Shown here in pieces: positions 1-7,930 of a DNA stretch of 64,000 nt (position 1 is the first letter of the stretch; each line of letters opens with the position of its first letter). Made by a program: the position numbers and the translations under genes. Source of the DNA: Pseudonocardia sp. TRM90224 (GTDB lineage: Bacteria; Actinomycetota; Actinomycetes; Mycobacteriales; Pseudonocardiaceae); the NCBI RefSeq assembly GCF_021245725.1, contig NZ_JAJGSX010000037.1, positions 1 to 64,000 on the forward strand. Reading direction: 5' to 3'. The notes below the pieces were generated by a model. That model saw nothing but the letters and a program-made list of their open reading frames with translations, was not told the origin of the DNA and made no database searches.

Positions 1-2
1 GC

Positions 3-362
3 ACGGCCCTGCGTAACGCCAGGCGCCACATCACGATCGCGCCCGATGCGATTTTTCACTCCGATCGCGGCAGCAACTACACCTCCCGTGAGTTCGCCGC
101 AACCGTCGCCCAACTCGGCATGCGCCAGTCCGTTGGCAGAACCGGCGTCTGCTACGATAACGCGATGGCCGAATCGTTCTTCGCCGCACTGAAGAACGAG
201 CGCGTCCACCGCACCGTCTACGCCACCCGCGAACACGCCCGCCGCGACATCACGCGCTACATTGAGGCCTGGTACAACCCCACCAGAATCCACTCAGGGT
301 TGGGCTACAAATCCCCCCTGGAAGTCCTCAAAGACTGGACTGATCTCCAGCAAGTCGCATAA
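3..362 (+). CDS. IS3-family transposase (OrfB), C-terminal part, cut by window edge
   Basis: The frame is open at the left edge of the window and ends at the TAA at 360-362. It encodes the end of the DDE integrase-like domain of an IS3-family OrfB. The second catalytic Asp lies in HSDRGSNYTS, the catalytic Glu in MAESFFAALKNE, and the C-terminal signature YNPTRIHSGLGYKSP follows. OrfB catalyses strand transfer of the element after frameshift fusion with OrfA. OrfA and the first Asp, if present, lie outside the window, so completeness cannot be judged. No gene within the next kilobase is convincingly intact, which fits an insertion site or an IS-rich patch. Confidence 0.9.
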   Translation, partial: TALRNARRHITIAPDAIFHSDRGSNYTSREFAATVAQLGMRQSVGRTGVCYDNAMAESFFAALKNERVHRTVYATREHARRDITRYIEAWYNPTRIHSGLGYKSPLEVLKDWTDLQQVA

Positions 363-373
363 TCGAAACAAAT

Positions 374-544
374 TCAAGCGGTCCGAAATTTGCGTAGCAG
401 ATCACACGCGGCCGCCTCGGCTAGCAGGTCCAGCACCACAATCTGCTCACCCGACCGCGCAGCACGGATGATGATCTCCTCGGTCAGCCGCTCCGAGCCC
501 TCCACAATCACCCTTACCTGGGTGCGGTCGAAACTCACGAGCAT
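374..544 (-). CDS. Small ORF next to the IS3 end, possibly a gene fragment
   Basis: A 56-codon ATG frame (MLVSFDRTQVRV...) ends 12 bases beyond the transposase stop. The composition looks protein-like: alternating hydrophobic strands, an acidic helix and a Leu-rich tail ending LLRKFRTA. I do not recognise a family. The same frame continues upstream of the ATG for about 15 codons to an in-frame TGA, so it may be the surviving end of a longer gene cut by the insertion. There is no clear ribosome-binding site. It could be spurious. Confidence 0.25.
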   Translation of the reverse strand: MLVSFDRTQVRVIVEGSERLTEEIIIRAARSGEQIVVLDLLAEAAACDLLRKFRTA

Positions 545-1547
545 CTGCGGTCGCTTGTCACCGTCAGAGCCACCTCTAGCAATGGCTCAAGGAGGCAGCC
601 CTGCACTACGCCGCGACGCGGAAGCAAACACCGGGTCCATCAGCGCGACTCATGCACGAACGTCGCCTGGCCAAGAGAGCACCGCAGCAGCTTCTAGTCC
701 CTACTCGCCGTGACACACACCCGTAACGTATCGCTGTTCACTCACGAGCACCAAGCACTACCTGCGATCTGGCCTGGACAAGATGGTAGTAGGCCTTGAG
801 GGAGATCATCACATGGCAGGCATTCACGTACCGATCGAGCAAGTTTCCTCAGTTCGACATCTGGAAGTCCTGGCTTCCCCAATCTGAGGGGACAGGTTCC
901 GGCTAAGAGGTCTACACCGGATGGGTTGGGGTCGATCGATCGATCGGCGACAGCCTTACGCACGAGACCGTCTTGACGTTCGTCCCCATCAAGGACAGCG
1001 TCAACATAAGCTCCAACAGGGTCGTGGCTATCAGGGGTCGGGTTCGATTGTCGAATGGACTGCGGTTGCCTCTCCCGCTGCCTCTTGGCGCGACGGTGAC
1101 GAGGAAACCGTCGTGGCCGTCGATGCCGCATTGCACGTCAAGCTCGAACCCCGCCTCGGCCAGTTTCCGGACGGAGAGAAAGGATGGTGCCTGACGCTTC
1201 TTGTCGCGATCGGACTCAGATCGGCGAGACTCTACAACTTCTCGTATCAGGTGACAGCGCTCTCCAGGATAGGAGAGGACCTGGAGCACGACCTATTCGC
1301 TGGCACTCTTCCTGAGGAGTAGCGCTCGCAAATCGGGGAGGCTAGTCGCGCCGATCGTGGCCCACCTCGCCGATATGGCCCACTCCCCCGGGAGAAGATC
1401 GCGCTCAGCATGCAGACCCGGTCTGGTGTCGCACCCGCGCCGCCGCATCGTGAGAACGCCACAGCGGTGATCGCCGACCTGCTCGCGGTCAATCCGCAGT
1501 TCACCAAGCCCAGCTTCCCGTGGACCAGACACCCGTGCTCGACGAGC
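545..1547. other. Kilobase with no confidently supported gene
   Basis: Several overlapping frames are open on both strands, but none shows a recognisable domain or a clearly better codon pattern than its rivals. Base composition is less GC-rich at codon position three than in the flanking genes. The best candidate is the minus-strand frame at 912-1289, listed separately. This stretch probably contains worn remnants between the IS3 copy and the transporter gene. Confidence 0.4.
912..1289 (-). CDS. Possible hypothetical protein
   Basis: A 125-codon ATG frame has stretches that read like a folded protein: FLSVRKLAEAGFELDVQC, then GFLVTVAPRG and a hydrophobic segment TTLLELMLTLSLMG. Third codon positions are mixed rather than strongly GC, unlike the flanking operons. 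No family is recognised and no convincing ribosome-binding site precedes the ATG. Overlapping frames on the other strand (921-1322) are equally long, so this is a weak call. Confidence 0.28.
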   Translation of the reverse strand: MLQVLSYPGERCHLIREVVESRRSESDRDKKRQAPSFLSVRKLAEAGFELDVQCGIDGHDGFLVTVAPRGSGRGNRSPFDNRTRPLIATTLLELMLTLSLMGTNVKTVSCVRLSPIDRSTPTHPV

Positions 1548-2870
1548 TCACGCCGGGCTGGCCGCCTCGCGTTCCGGCTTGCCCACCTTCGCCAGCGGCA
1601 GGCGGTAGGTCTCTCGCATCGTGAGCGCAGCGATCGCCCCGATGAGCGCAGCACCGGAGCCCAACATCGCGACGGGCACCCAGTCCTCGAGCTTCGGTCC
1701 CGCGAGCGCAGCGGCGATCGTCGGGGCGAAGCCACCGAGGGCGAACCCGAACTGCGTTCCGACCGCCACTCCGGACATCCGGACCCGCGTGTCGAACTGC
1801 TCGTTCCACAATGCGAACGCGGCACCGCTGTAGGCGCTGTACACGATGCCCGACTGCACGATGCCGAAGACGAAGACCAGCACGATGTTCTGCTGGTTGA
1901 TCGACCAGATGAAAGGCCAGATCAAGATCGCGGGGCCGAGGGCACCGATGATGTAGACGGGCTTGCGGCCGATCCGATCGGCCAGCATCCCCCATAGCGG
2001 GATCACCGCCAGCGCCACGACGTTCGCGAGAGCGACCATCCACAGCATGCTCGTACGGGACAGCCCCATGGTGTTGACGCCATAGGTCAGTGCGTAGATC
2101 GAGAAGAGCGTGCTGATCACCGACACCAGTGCCGCGAACAGCACCTTCACCACATCCGGCGTGTAGTTGCGGAACAGGACCGGAAGCGGTGCCCGCGGCA
2201 CTTGCTGACGCTTCTTCTCCTCTTCGAACACCGGGCTCTCCGGCAAGGACCGGCGGATCCACAGACCGGCCACCATCACCACGACGCTGAGCAGGAACGG
2301 GATCCGCCATCCCCAGCTCAGCAGCGCATCCTCTGGAAGCGCACTGACCGGGATGAACACCACCGTGGCAAGGATGTTGCCGCCCTGAGTACCGGCCAGG
2401 GTGAAGCTCGTGTAATAGGCCCGCCGCTCCTCAGGGGCGTGTTCGAGCGTCGCGGAACTCGCACTGGACTGCTCGCCCGCCACGGCGAGACCCTGCGCCA
2501 CCCGCAGGATCAGCAGCAGGATCGGCGCGATGATGCCGATCTGCGCGTACGTCGGCATGACCCCGATCAGGAACGTCGCCAACCCCATCCCGGTCAGCGT
2601 GATCACCAGGACGTTCTTCCGGCCGATCGTGTCGCCGAGGTGCCCGAGGATGAACGAGCCGACCGGCCGGGCCACGTAGGCCACACCGAATGTCGCCAAA
2701 GAGGCAACCGTTGCCGCGGTGGGGTTGCCCGCCGGGAAGAAGATCTTCGGGAAGACCAGCGCCGCGGCGGTGCCGTAGATGAAGAAGTCGTAGTACTCCA
2801 GGGCGCTGCCGATCCAGGAGCTGATCGCAGCCTTGCCGGGCGTCTTCGCCAGGTGCGTGGAGTTGTCCAT
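1548..2870 (-). CDS. MFS transporter of the metabolite:H+ symporter type (ShiA-like), probably shikimate/quinate uptake
   Basis: A 440-residue membrane protein with about twelve hydrophobic segments. The first helix carries the metabolite:H+ symporter hallmark IGSALEYYDFFIYGTAAAL. The loop GHLGDTIGRKN is the MFS loop 2-3 signature and is repeated in the second half as GMLADRIGRKPVY. The family (ShiA, ProP, KgtP, CitA) imports organic acids with protons. The neighbours encode shikimate dehydrogenase and 3-dehydroshikimate dehydratase, so shikimate, quinate or a related acid is the likely substrate. That is inference from context. The ATG follows a 177-base gap downstream of the tetR gene that contains a tandem direct repeat (2974-3003), a likely promoter/operator region. 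Confidence 0.88.
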   Translation of the reverse strand: MDNSTHLAKTPGKAAISSWIGSALEYYDFFIYGTAAALVFPKIFFPAGNPTAATVASLATFGVAYVARPVGSFILGHLGDTIGRKNVLVITLTGMGLATFLIGVMPTYAQIGIIAPILLLILRVAQGLAVAGEQSSASSATLEHAPEERRAYYTSFTLAGTQGGNILATVVFIPVSALPEDALLSWGWRIPFLLSVVVMVAGLWIRRSLPESPVFEEEKKRQQVPRAPLPVLFRNYTPDVVKVLFAALVSVISTLFSIYALTYGVNTMGLSRTSMLWMVALANVVALAVIPLWGMLADRIGRKPVYIIGALGPAILIWPFIWSINQQNIVLVFVFGIVQSGIVYSAYSGAAFALWNEQFDTRVRMSGVAVGTQFGFALGGFAPTIAAALAGPKLEDWVPVAMLGSGAALIGAIAALTMRETYRLPLAKVGKPEREAASPA

Positions 2871-2973
2871 GTCATCCTCTCTGATGACGTCGGAACGGGG
2901 TCCCGGCGGCGTGGCGGCAGCGGCCGCCTCCGCGAGTTGCGTCGAGGGGTACGTCGGAGCGCGCCGAGCTAAT

Positions 2974-3003
2974 GTACTGAATAGTGAGGTACTGGATGGT
3001 GAG
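2974..3003. promoter_or_regulatory. Two tandem 15-base repeats upstream of the transporter, candidate TetR operator
   Basis: GTACTGAATAGTGAG is followed directly by GTACTGGATGGTGAG (13 of 15 identical), about 105 bases before the transporter ATG. The block is bracketed by GCTAA and TTAGC. A related sequence, GTACGAGATAGTTAC on the minus strand, lies at 3878-3892 between tetR and aroE. Shared GTAC...ATAGT elements in both control regions suggest the local TetR protein binds there. This was found by eye and is not a validated site. Confidence 0.45.
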
Positions 3004-3047
3004 TTAGCGCGCCAAGGCTGTCAACCCCTGGGCCGGAACGGGATCGG

Positions 3048-3788
3048 TCAGGCCCGGCCCACGTGTGCGGTCAGGTACTCCAGGACCAGGTCGCCGAGCA
3101 TCCGCCGGTAGTGGTCGCGACGGGCGGGATCCAGCAGGTCGCGCTCGAAGATGGCCTGGAACGTGTGCCGGTTGGCCGTGCGGAAGACGCAGAACGCGCT
3201 GATCAGCATGTGCACGTCGAGCGCGTCGACGTCCTCGCGAAACAGGCCTGCCCGCCGGCCGCGCTCGAGGATGCCGCCCAGCACGTCGACGGCCGGCGCC
3301 GCGAGCCCCGGCAGCATCGGCGAGGTGCGCAGGTGATCGGCGTGGTGGATGTTCTCGATGCTGACGAGGCGGATGAACGCGGGGTGCGACTCGTGGTGGT
3401 CGAAGGTGAGCTCGGCGACCGCGCGCATGGCACGGGCGGGGTCGAGATGGTCCACGTCCAGCTGCTGCTCCAGCGATCGGATCCCCTGGTAGGCGCGCTC
3501 CAGCGCGGCCACGTAGAGACCTTCCTTGCTGCCGAAGTAGTAGTAGATCATCCGCTTTGTGGTGCGCGTGCGGGCCGCGATCTCGTCCACCCGCGCACCG
3601 GCGTAGCCCTGGTCGGCGAACTCGGCGGTGGCGATGTCGAGGATCTCGGCACGGGTGCGCTCGGCGTCGCGCTGGCGCTCCACTGCGCCGACCTGCCCGC
3701 CGACCTGCCCGCCCACCTGCCCGCCCACCTGCCCACTGACCCGACCGCCGACCCGACCGCCCACCGGGCCGCTCGGTTGCTCGCTCAC
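3048..3788 (-). CDS. TetR-family transcriptional regulator of the shikimate/quinate locus
   Basis: 246 residues. The N-terminal DNA-binding domain runs from ILDIATAEFADQGY through VDEIAARTRTTKRMIYYYFGS, the standard TetR helix-turn-helix. A helical ligand-binding domain of about 150 residues follows, with YQGIRSLEQQ and a C-terminal tail LVLEYLTA. Proteins of this type usually repress neighbouring transport and catabolic genes until a pathway intermediate binds. Here it sits between the transporter and the divergent aroE gene. The first 35 residues are an odd glycine-valine repeat (GGQV/GGRV units) made by a 12-base tandem array. The true start may lie inside or after the array, near AVERQRDAERTRAEIL. 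Confidence 0.88.
   Translation of the reverse strand: MSEQPSGPVGGRVGGRVSGQVGGQVGGQVGGQVGAVERQRDAERTRAEILDIATAEFADQGYAGARVDEIAARTRTTKRMIYYYFGSKEGLYVAALERAYQGIRSLEQQLDVDHLDPARAMRAVAELTFDHHESHPAFIRLVSIENIHHADHLRTSPMLPGLAAPAVDVLGGILERGRRAGLFREDVDALDVHMLISAFCVFRTANRHTFQAIFERDLLDPARRDHYRRMLGDLVLEYLTAHVGRA
3690..3761. repeat. Six 12-base tandem units at the 5' end of the tetR gene
   Basis: Units of the form (G/C)ACCTGCCCGCC, degenerating to GACCCGACCGCC, follow each other without gaps. Read on the minus strand they encode GGQV and GGRV repeats at the N terminus of the regulator. Length polymorphism by slippage would leave the reading frame intact because the unit is a multiple of three. Confidence 0.85.
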
Positions 3789-3871
3789 AGCGTGGCTCCG
3801 ACTGCTCGACTCACGACTCGACGATATCCGCCCGATGTGCCCGCGAGCCTTTCCTTCACCGCACCGAACGG

Positions 3872-3892
3872 GTACAAGTAACTATCTCGTAC
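3872..3892. promoter_or_regulatory. Candidate operator between tetR and aroE
   Basis: GTAC at 3872-3875 and GTAC at 3889-3892 bracket AAGTAACTATCTC in the 132-base divergent region. The minus-strand reading of the right part, GTACGAGATAGTTAC, resembles the two direct repeats at 2974-3003 (10 of 15 positions). The position, 28 bases before the aroE ATG, suits repression. Assigned by eye only. Confidence 0.4.
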
Positions 3893-3920
3893 ATAAATCG
3901 ATGCGGGAGGGGCCCTGGAC

Positions 3921-4877
3921 ATGCAGGAGGACGGCTTCGCGCCGCGTCAGATCCTGACCGGACTGATCGGCGCGGGCATCGGCCCGTCGCTCTCCCCCGC
4001 GCTGCACGAGCGCGAGGCCCGCGAGCTCGGACTGGAATGCACCTACACGCGGTTCGACCTCGACGATCTCGGTCTACCGCCGGACGCGGTCGGCGACCTG
4101 TTGACCAGTGCCCGCGCGGAGGGCCGCGCCGGGGTGAACGTGACCCACCCCTGCAAGCAGCTCGTCATCGCCCAACTCGACGAGCTCTCCCCAGATGCGG
4201 CCGCGATCGGCGCTGTGAACACCGTGGTGTTCGAGGGCGATCGCCTCGTCGGGCACAACACCGACTGGTCCGGCTTCCGCGACGGCTTCACTGCCGGGCT
4301 GCCGGACGTCGCCCTCGACGACGTCGTGCTGCTCGGCGCGGGCGGCGCGGGCGCCGCGGCAGCGCACGCCCTGCTCAGCCTGGGGGTCGGGACGCTGACA
4401 GTGCTCGACGTCGACGCGGACCGGGCGAACGGCCTGGCCCGGGACCTGTCCGGCCGATTCGGGGACCGGCGGGCCCGCGGCGGTGAGGTCGCCGAGCTCG
4501 GCAGCCGGGTGGCCGTGGCCGACGGGCTGGTGCACGCCACGCCGGTGGGCATGGCCGAGCACCCCGGCCTGCCGTTACCGGCGGAGCTGCTCCGGCCCGA
4601 GCTGTGGGTCGCCGAGATCGTCTACCGCCCACTCGAGACGCCGCTGCTGCGGGAGGCGCAGGCCCGCGGCTGTCGCACGCTCGACGGCGGCCGCATGGCG
4701 GTCCACCAGGCCGCAGAGGCACTGCGGTTGTTCACCGGCGTCGACCCGGATCCGGCCCGGATGCTGCGTCACCTCGCCGAACTCGTCGGCGCTGTACCCA
4801 CCAGCACCGACTCCACCAGCGCCGACTCCACCAGCGCCGAGTCGGCGCAGGGCGGGGGTGCCGGCCGTGTCGCGTGA
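3921..4877 (+). CDS. aroE: Shikimate/quinate dehydrogenase, catabolic type
   Basis: 318 residues. The substrate site is SLSPALHE near residue 24, catalytic Lys in NVTHPCKQ, Asp in NTDWSGF, and the NAD(P) loop GAGGAGAA near residue 130. The enzyme interconverts shikimate (or quinate) and the 3-dehydro acid. Its place in an operon with 3-dehydroshikimate dehydratase and an acid symporter points to breakdown rather than aromatic amino acid synthesis. Cofactor preference cannot be settled by eye. The ATG follows GGGAGGGG by about ten bases. The C-terminal tail is a serine-threonine run (STDS/STSADS) built from two 15-base tandem units at 4806-4835. The stop overlaps the next gene's GTG by 11 bases, implying translational coupling. 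Confidence 0.9.
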   Translation: MQEDGFAPRQILTGLIGAGIGPSLSPALHEREARELGLECTYTRFDLDDLGLPPDAVGDLLTSARAEGRAGVNVTHPCKQLVIAQLDELSPDAAAIGAVNTVVFEGDRLVGHNTDWSGFRDGFTAGLPDVALDDVVLLGAGGAGAAAAHALLSLGVGTLTVLDVDADRANGLARDLSGRFGDRRARGGEVAELGSRVAVADGLVHATPVGMAEHPGLPLPAELLRPELWVAEIVYRPLETPLLREAQARGCRTLDGGRMAVHQAAEALRLFTGVDPDPARMLRHLAELVGAVPTSTDSTSADSTSAESAQGGGAGRVA

Positions 4878-6738
4878 ATTCGACGGAGCCCCCCGCACGG
4901 CGATCGCGACGGTGTGCCTGTCCGGTGCGCTGGAGGACAAGCTGGCGGCCGCGGCGGCGGCCGGGTTCGACGGCGTCGAGATCTTCGAACCCGATCTCGT
5001 CGCCTCCCCGATGCCAGCCGGCGAGGTCCGCCTGCGCTGCGCCGACCTGGGTCTGTCGATCGACCTCTACCAGCCCTTCCGCGATCTCGACTCGACCGAC
5101 CCGGAGCGCTGCGCGGCGAGCCTGCGCCGCGCAGAGCACAAGTTCGCGGTCATGGAGGCGCTCGGCACGGACACGGTGCTCGTCTGCTCGTCCGTGGCGC
5201 CCGACGCCGTCGACGACGTCGACCTGCTCGCCGAGCAGCTGCACGCGCTCGCCGCCCGTGCTGCCGCGCATGGGCTGCGGGTCGCCTACGAGGCGCTGGC
5301 CTGGGGTCGGCACGTGAACACCTACGAGCGGTCGTGGGAGGCGGTGCGGCGGGCCGACCACCCCGCGCTCGGCCTCTGCCTGGACAGCTTCCACATCCTC
5401 TCCCGCGGCTCCGACCCCGCCGCCATCGCGGACATCCCCGGCGAGAAGATCTTCTTCCTGCAGCTCGCCGATGCCCCGGACCTGACGATGGACGTGCTGC
5501 AGTGGAGCCGCCACCACCGGTTGTTCCCGGGCCAGGGCTCCTTCGACCTGCCCGCGCTCCTCGCGCCCGTGCTGGCCGCCGGGTACACCGGGCCGCTGTC
5601 GCTGGAGGTGTTCAACGACGTCTTCCGGCAGGCCGACCCGGTCCGGGCCGCCGTCGACGCGCACCGGTCCCTGCTGGCGCTGGCCGAGGCGACCGCCGCC
5701 CGGGGCGCCAGGATCGTGGACCCGGTCGCCGTGCCCGCTCCCGAGCTGCACGGGCACGCGTTCGTCGAGCTGATGGCCGACAAGTCGCTGGCGCCCGTGC
5801 TGGCCGCGCTGGGGTTCGTCCACACTGGCACGCACCGCACCAAGCCCGTCGAGCGCTGGGAGCAGGGTGCCGCCCGGATCCTGGTGAACCGCTCCGGAGG
5901 GCCGCTGGCCATCGCCGCGCTCGCCGTCGAGTCGGTCGACCCGTCCGCAGCGGCCCGTCGGGCAGCGCGGCTGAGCGCACCGGCGCTGCCACGCCAGCAC
6001 GGGCCTGCGGAGGCCGACCTCGCCGCCGTCACCGCCCCTGACGGGACCGCCCTGTTCTTCTGCCGGACGGGCGCGAACGCTGTTGAAGGGAACGACTGGA
6101 CGGGCGACTTCGTCCCGACCGGGGAGCCGGCAGCCGGGCTCGACGCCACCGGAATCGGCGTGACCCGAATCGACCACGTCGGACTCGCCCAGCCCTTCGA
6201 CTACTTCGACGAGGCCACCCTCTTCTACCGCACCGTGCTGGGCCTCGAACCCGCGGCGACCGCCGAGTTCGCGGCACCGTTCGGCCTCGTCCGCAGCCGC
6301 GCCGTCGTCGAGGAGCACCGCCGGGTACGGCTCGCCCTGACCGTCTCACTGCTCCGGCGCGGCGAATGGGTGCCCGGCGTGTCCGAACCGCAGTACGTCG
6401 CCCTCGCCGTCGACGACGTCCTCGCGGCCGCCTCCGCCGCCCGCGCGGCCGGTGCACCCCTGCTGGCGATCCCGGACAACTACTACGCCGACCTCGATGC
6501 CCGGCTGAGCGTGCCGGCCGAACGGCTGGCCGCCTACCGCGAGCTCGGCGTGCTGCACGAGGAGACCCCCGAAGGCACCTACCTGCAGGTCTGCACGGAA
6601 GTGCTGGGCGGACGCGTCTTCCTCGCCCTCGTGCAGCGCACCGGCAACCACGACGGCTACGGCTGGAGCGACGCACCCGTGCGCATGGCCGCCCACCGCC
6701 GGCGGCGCCTGGCCCGGGAATACCGAGCCGTGCCGTGA
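4867..6738 (+). CDS. qsuB: QsuB-type 3-dehydroshikimate dehydratase (TIM barrel fused to HPPD-like VOC domain)
   Basis: The GTG at 4867 gives 623 residues, the usual length for two-domain bacterial 3-dehydroshikimate dehydratases. The frame is open far upstream, but that part is only a shadow of aroE. The N-terminal half (about 1-275) is an AP-endonuclease-2-like TIM barrel. The four metal-ligand positions known for this family are visible: Glu in VAYEALAWG, Asp in CLDSFHIL, Gln in FFLQLADAP and Glu in LSLEVFND. The C-terminal half (about 290-620) is a 4-hydroxyphenylpyruvate-dioxygenase-like domain with TRIDHVGLAQPF and a final Glu in LQVCTEVLGGRVFLALVQR. The reaction converts 3-dehydroshikimate to protocatechuate, which feeds the beta-ketoadipate pathway. 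No protocatechuate dioxygenase genes are in the window. Confidence 0.92.
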   Translation: MSREFDGAPRTAIATVCLSGALEDKLAAAAAAGFDGVEIFEPDLVASPMPAGEVRLRCADLGLSIDLYQPFRDLDSTDPERCAASLRRAEHKFAVMEALGTDTVLVCSSVAPDAVDDVDLLAEQLHALAARAAAHGLRVAYEALAWGRHVNTYERSWEAVRRADHPALGLCLDSFHILSRGSDPAAIADIPGEKIFFLQLADAPDLTMDVLQWSRHHRLFPGQGSFDLPALLAPVLAAGYTGPLSLEVFNDVFRQADPVRAAVDAHRSLLALAEATAARGARIVDPVAVPAPELHGHAFVELMADKSLAPVLAALGFVHTGTHRTKPVERWEQGAARILVNRSGGPLAIAALAVESVDPSAAARRAARLSAPALPRQHGPAEADLAAVTAPDGTALFFCRTGANAVEGNDWTGDFVPTGEPAAGLDATGIGVTRIDHVGLAQPFDYFDEATLFYRTVLGLEPAATAEFAAPFGLVRSRAVVEEHRRVRLALTVSLLRRGEWVPGVSEPQYVALAVDDVLAAASAARAAGAPLLAIPDNYYADLDARLSVPAERLAAYRELGVLHEETPEGTYLQVCTEVLGGRVFLALVQRTGNHDGYGWSDAPVRMAAHRRRRLAREYRAVP

Positions 6739-6919
6739 CCGTCGCCGTGCCGTGACCAGCGGCGATTATGCCTTCGGCTCCCGGGCGGACCATGCTGATC
6801 GTCCACGTGCACGCCGACCTCTTGTGCAAGCCCAGGTGCCGCCGGGTTCTCTCCAGCAGAGTCGGCCTCGACCAGCTCCACGGCCAGCCGGTCCGATTCA
6901 CCCCGCACGACTTCCGGAT

Positions 6920-7080
6920 TCCTGCTCCGCAAGGTCGCCCTCGGCGACTGCCACCGCCCCTACGGCGACCTCGGGGAAAGCGAAGCTGGCCGAGCGGCTG
7001 CGCCTGTCGGTGCCAGGCGCGCACATCGTGCACATCGATGACATCGCCTGGGCGCATTCGCGGGTTCGGCGCGCCTGCAC
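6920..7080 (+). pseudogene. Remnant of a uridine-kinase-like P-loop protein
   Basis: One frame reads ATSGKAKLAERLRLSVPG then AHIVHIDDIAWAHSRV, which matches the P-loop and following Asp-Asp strand of small nucleoside-kinase-like proteins. The Walker A motif itself is damaged (SGKA where GxSGSGKS/T is expected), and the coding signal jumps frame on both sides. No start codon, ribosome-binding site or C-terminal half is present. The neighbouring bases up to 7144 hold no other recognisable gene. Confidence 0.5.
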
Positions 7081-7144
7081 GAGTTGTGGTGCAGGCGTCA
7101 CACCGGCCGTGGCACAGGGAACCTCCTGGCCCTATCCGCCCGGG

Positions 7145-7930
7145 TCAGAAGGGCACCTCCTGGGCGAGGAGCCCCTCGCCCGGCACCCGCCCTCCTAGCG
7201 TCCGGCAGAACGTGATCGCGTCGAGGGTGAGTTCGGGGCCACCGGTCCCGCTGCTGAAGTGGGCACCGGCGGGTCCGGTCAGGTGCAGCTGGAATGGTCG
7301 CCCGTGCCGGCGCGCCCATTCGGCGACGACGTCTGCGACGATGCGCCCGTCGTGCGCGGCGGTGAGCTCGAGCGAGCGCCCGGTCGCGGTGGCGATGTCG
7401 ACCCGGTGCATCCAGGTGTCGCGGGTCAGGATCACGTCGAGGATGTACCCCAGGCGCCATGGCTCGGTGGTGCCGTCGTGCAGCTCGTTCGTGACCGGGA
7501 TGGCGCGCATCAACCGGCGGCTTCCCCGCCACCGGGCCTGAGCCGGGCCCGCGGTTCGCATGCGCTGGATCAGCTCGTCCGTCGACAGCCCCGCGTTCCC
7601 GCGTACCTGCAAGTCGGTCATGGCGTCGACCATGGGCCCGGCGCCCTTCGCGCGGCTCGCCCCGATCATGGTCCGGGCGAACCGCGGCACGCTGGAGAAC
7701 GACTCGGTCATGCCGAGCACGTGCCCGGCGATCGCGCGCACGTCCCACTTGGTGCAGTCGGTGGGCCGTGCCCAGTCGGCCGGCTCGAGGCTGCGCAGCA
7801 GCTCGACCATCCGAGCCGTCTCGGCCGCGCCCAGCTGAGCCGCCTCCGGACGCTGGATCGGCGGGTGATCCTCGACGCGCATGGTCCCGATCATCTCCTC
7901 GCCCTTCGGTATCGGATGCCACGAACTCAT
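7145..7930 (-). CDS. Maleylpyruvate isomerase / mycothiol-dependent (DinB-like) family protein
   Basis: The ATG at 7930 forms an ATGA overlap with the stop of the upstream regulator gene and gives about 261 residues. MVELLRSLEPADWARPTDCTKWDVRAIAGHV is split here as DWARPTDCTKWDV and IAGHVLGM, the hallmark of the actinobacterial mycothiol-dependent maleylpyruvate isomerase N-terminal (DinB-like) domain. The His of IAGHV and the later TRDTWMHRVDI supply metal ligands in the family. Members act on maleylpyruvate or are uncharacterised thiol-linked enzymes, and the substrate here is unknown. Translational coupling to the ATPase/metallo-hydrolase gene suggests a shared pathway. Confidence 0.85.
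   Translation of the reverse strand: MSSWHPIPKGEEMIGTMRVEDHPPIQRPEAAQLGAAETARMVELLRSLEPADWARPTDCTKWDVRAIAGHVLGMTESFSSVPRFARTMIGASRAKGAGPMVDAMTDLQVRGNAGLSTDELIQRMRTAGPAQARWRGSRRLMRAIPVTNELHDGTTEPWRLGYILDVILTRDTWMHRVDIATATGRSLELTAAHDGRIVADVVAEWARRHGRPFQLHLTGPAGAHFSSGTGGPELTLDAITFCRTLGGRVPGEGLLAQEVPF

Noticed and set aside
4483-4866. Longer N terminus for the QsuB-like protein
   Set aside because: The frame is open but overlaps aroE throughout and is low-complexity. The GTG at 4867 gives the family's usual length and start.
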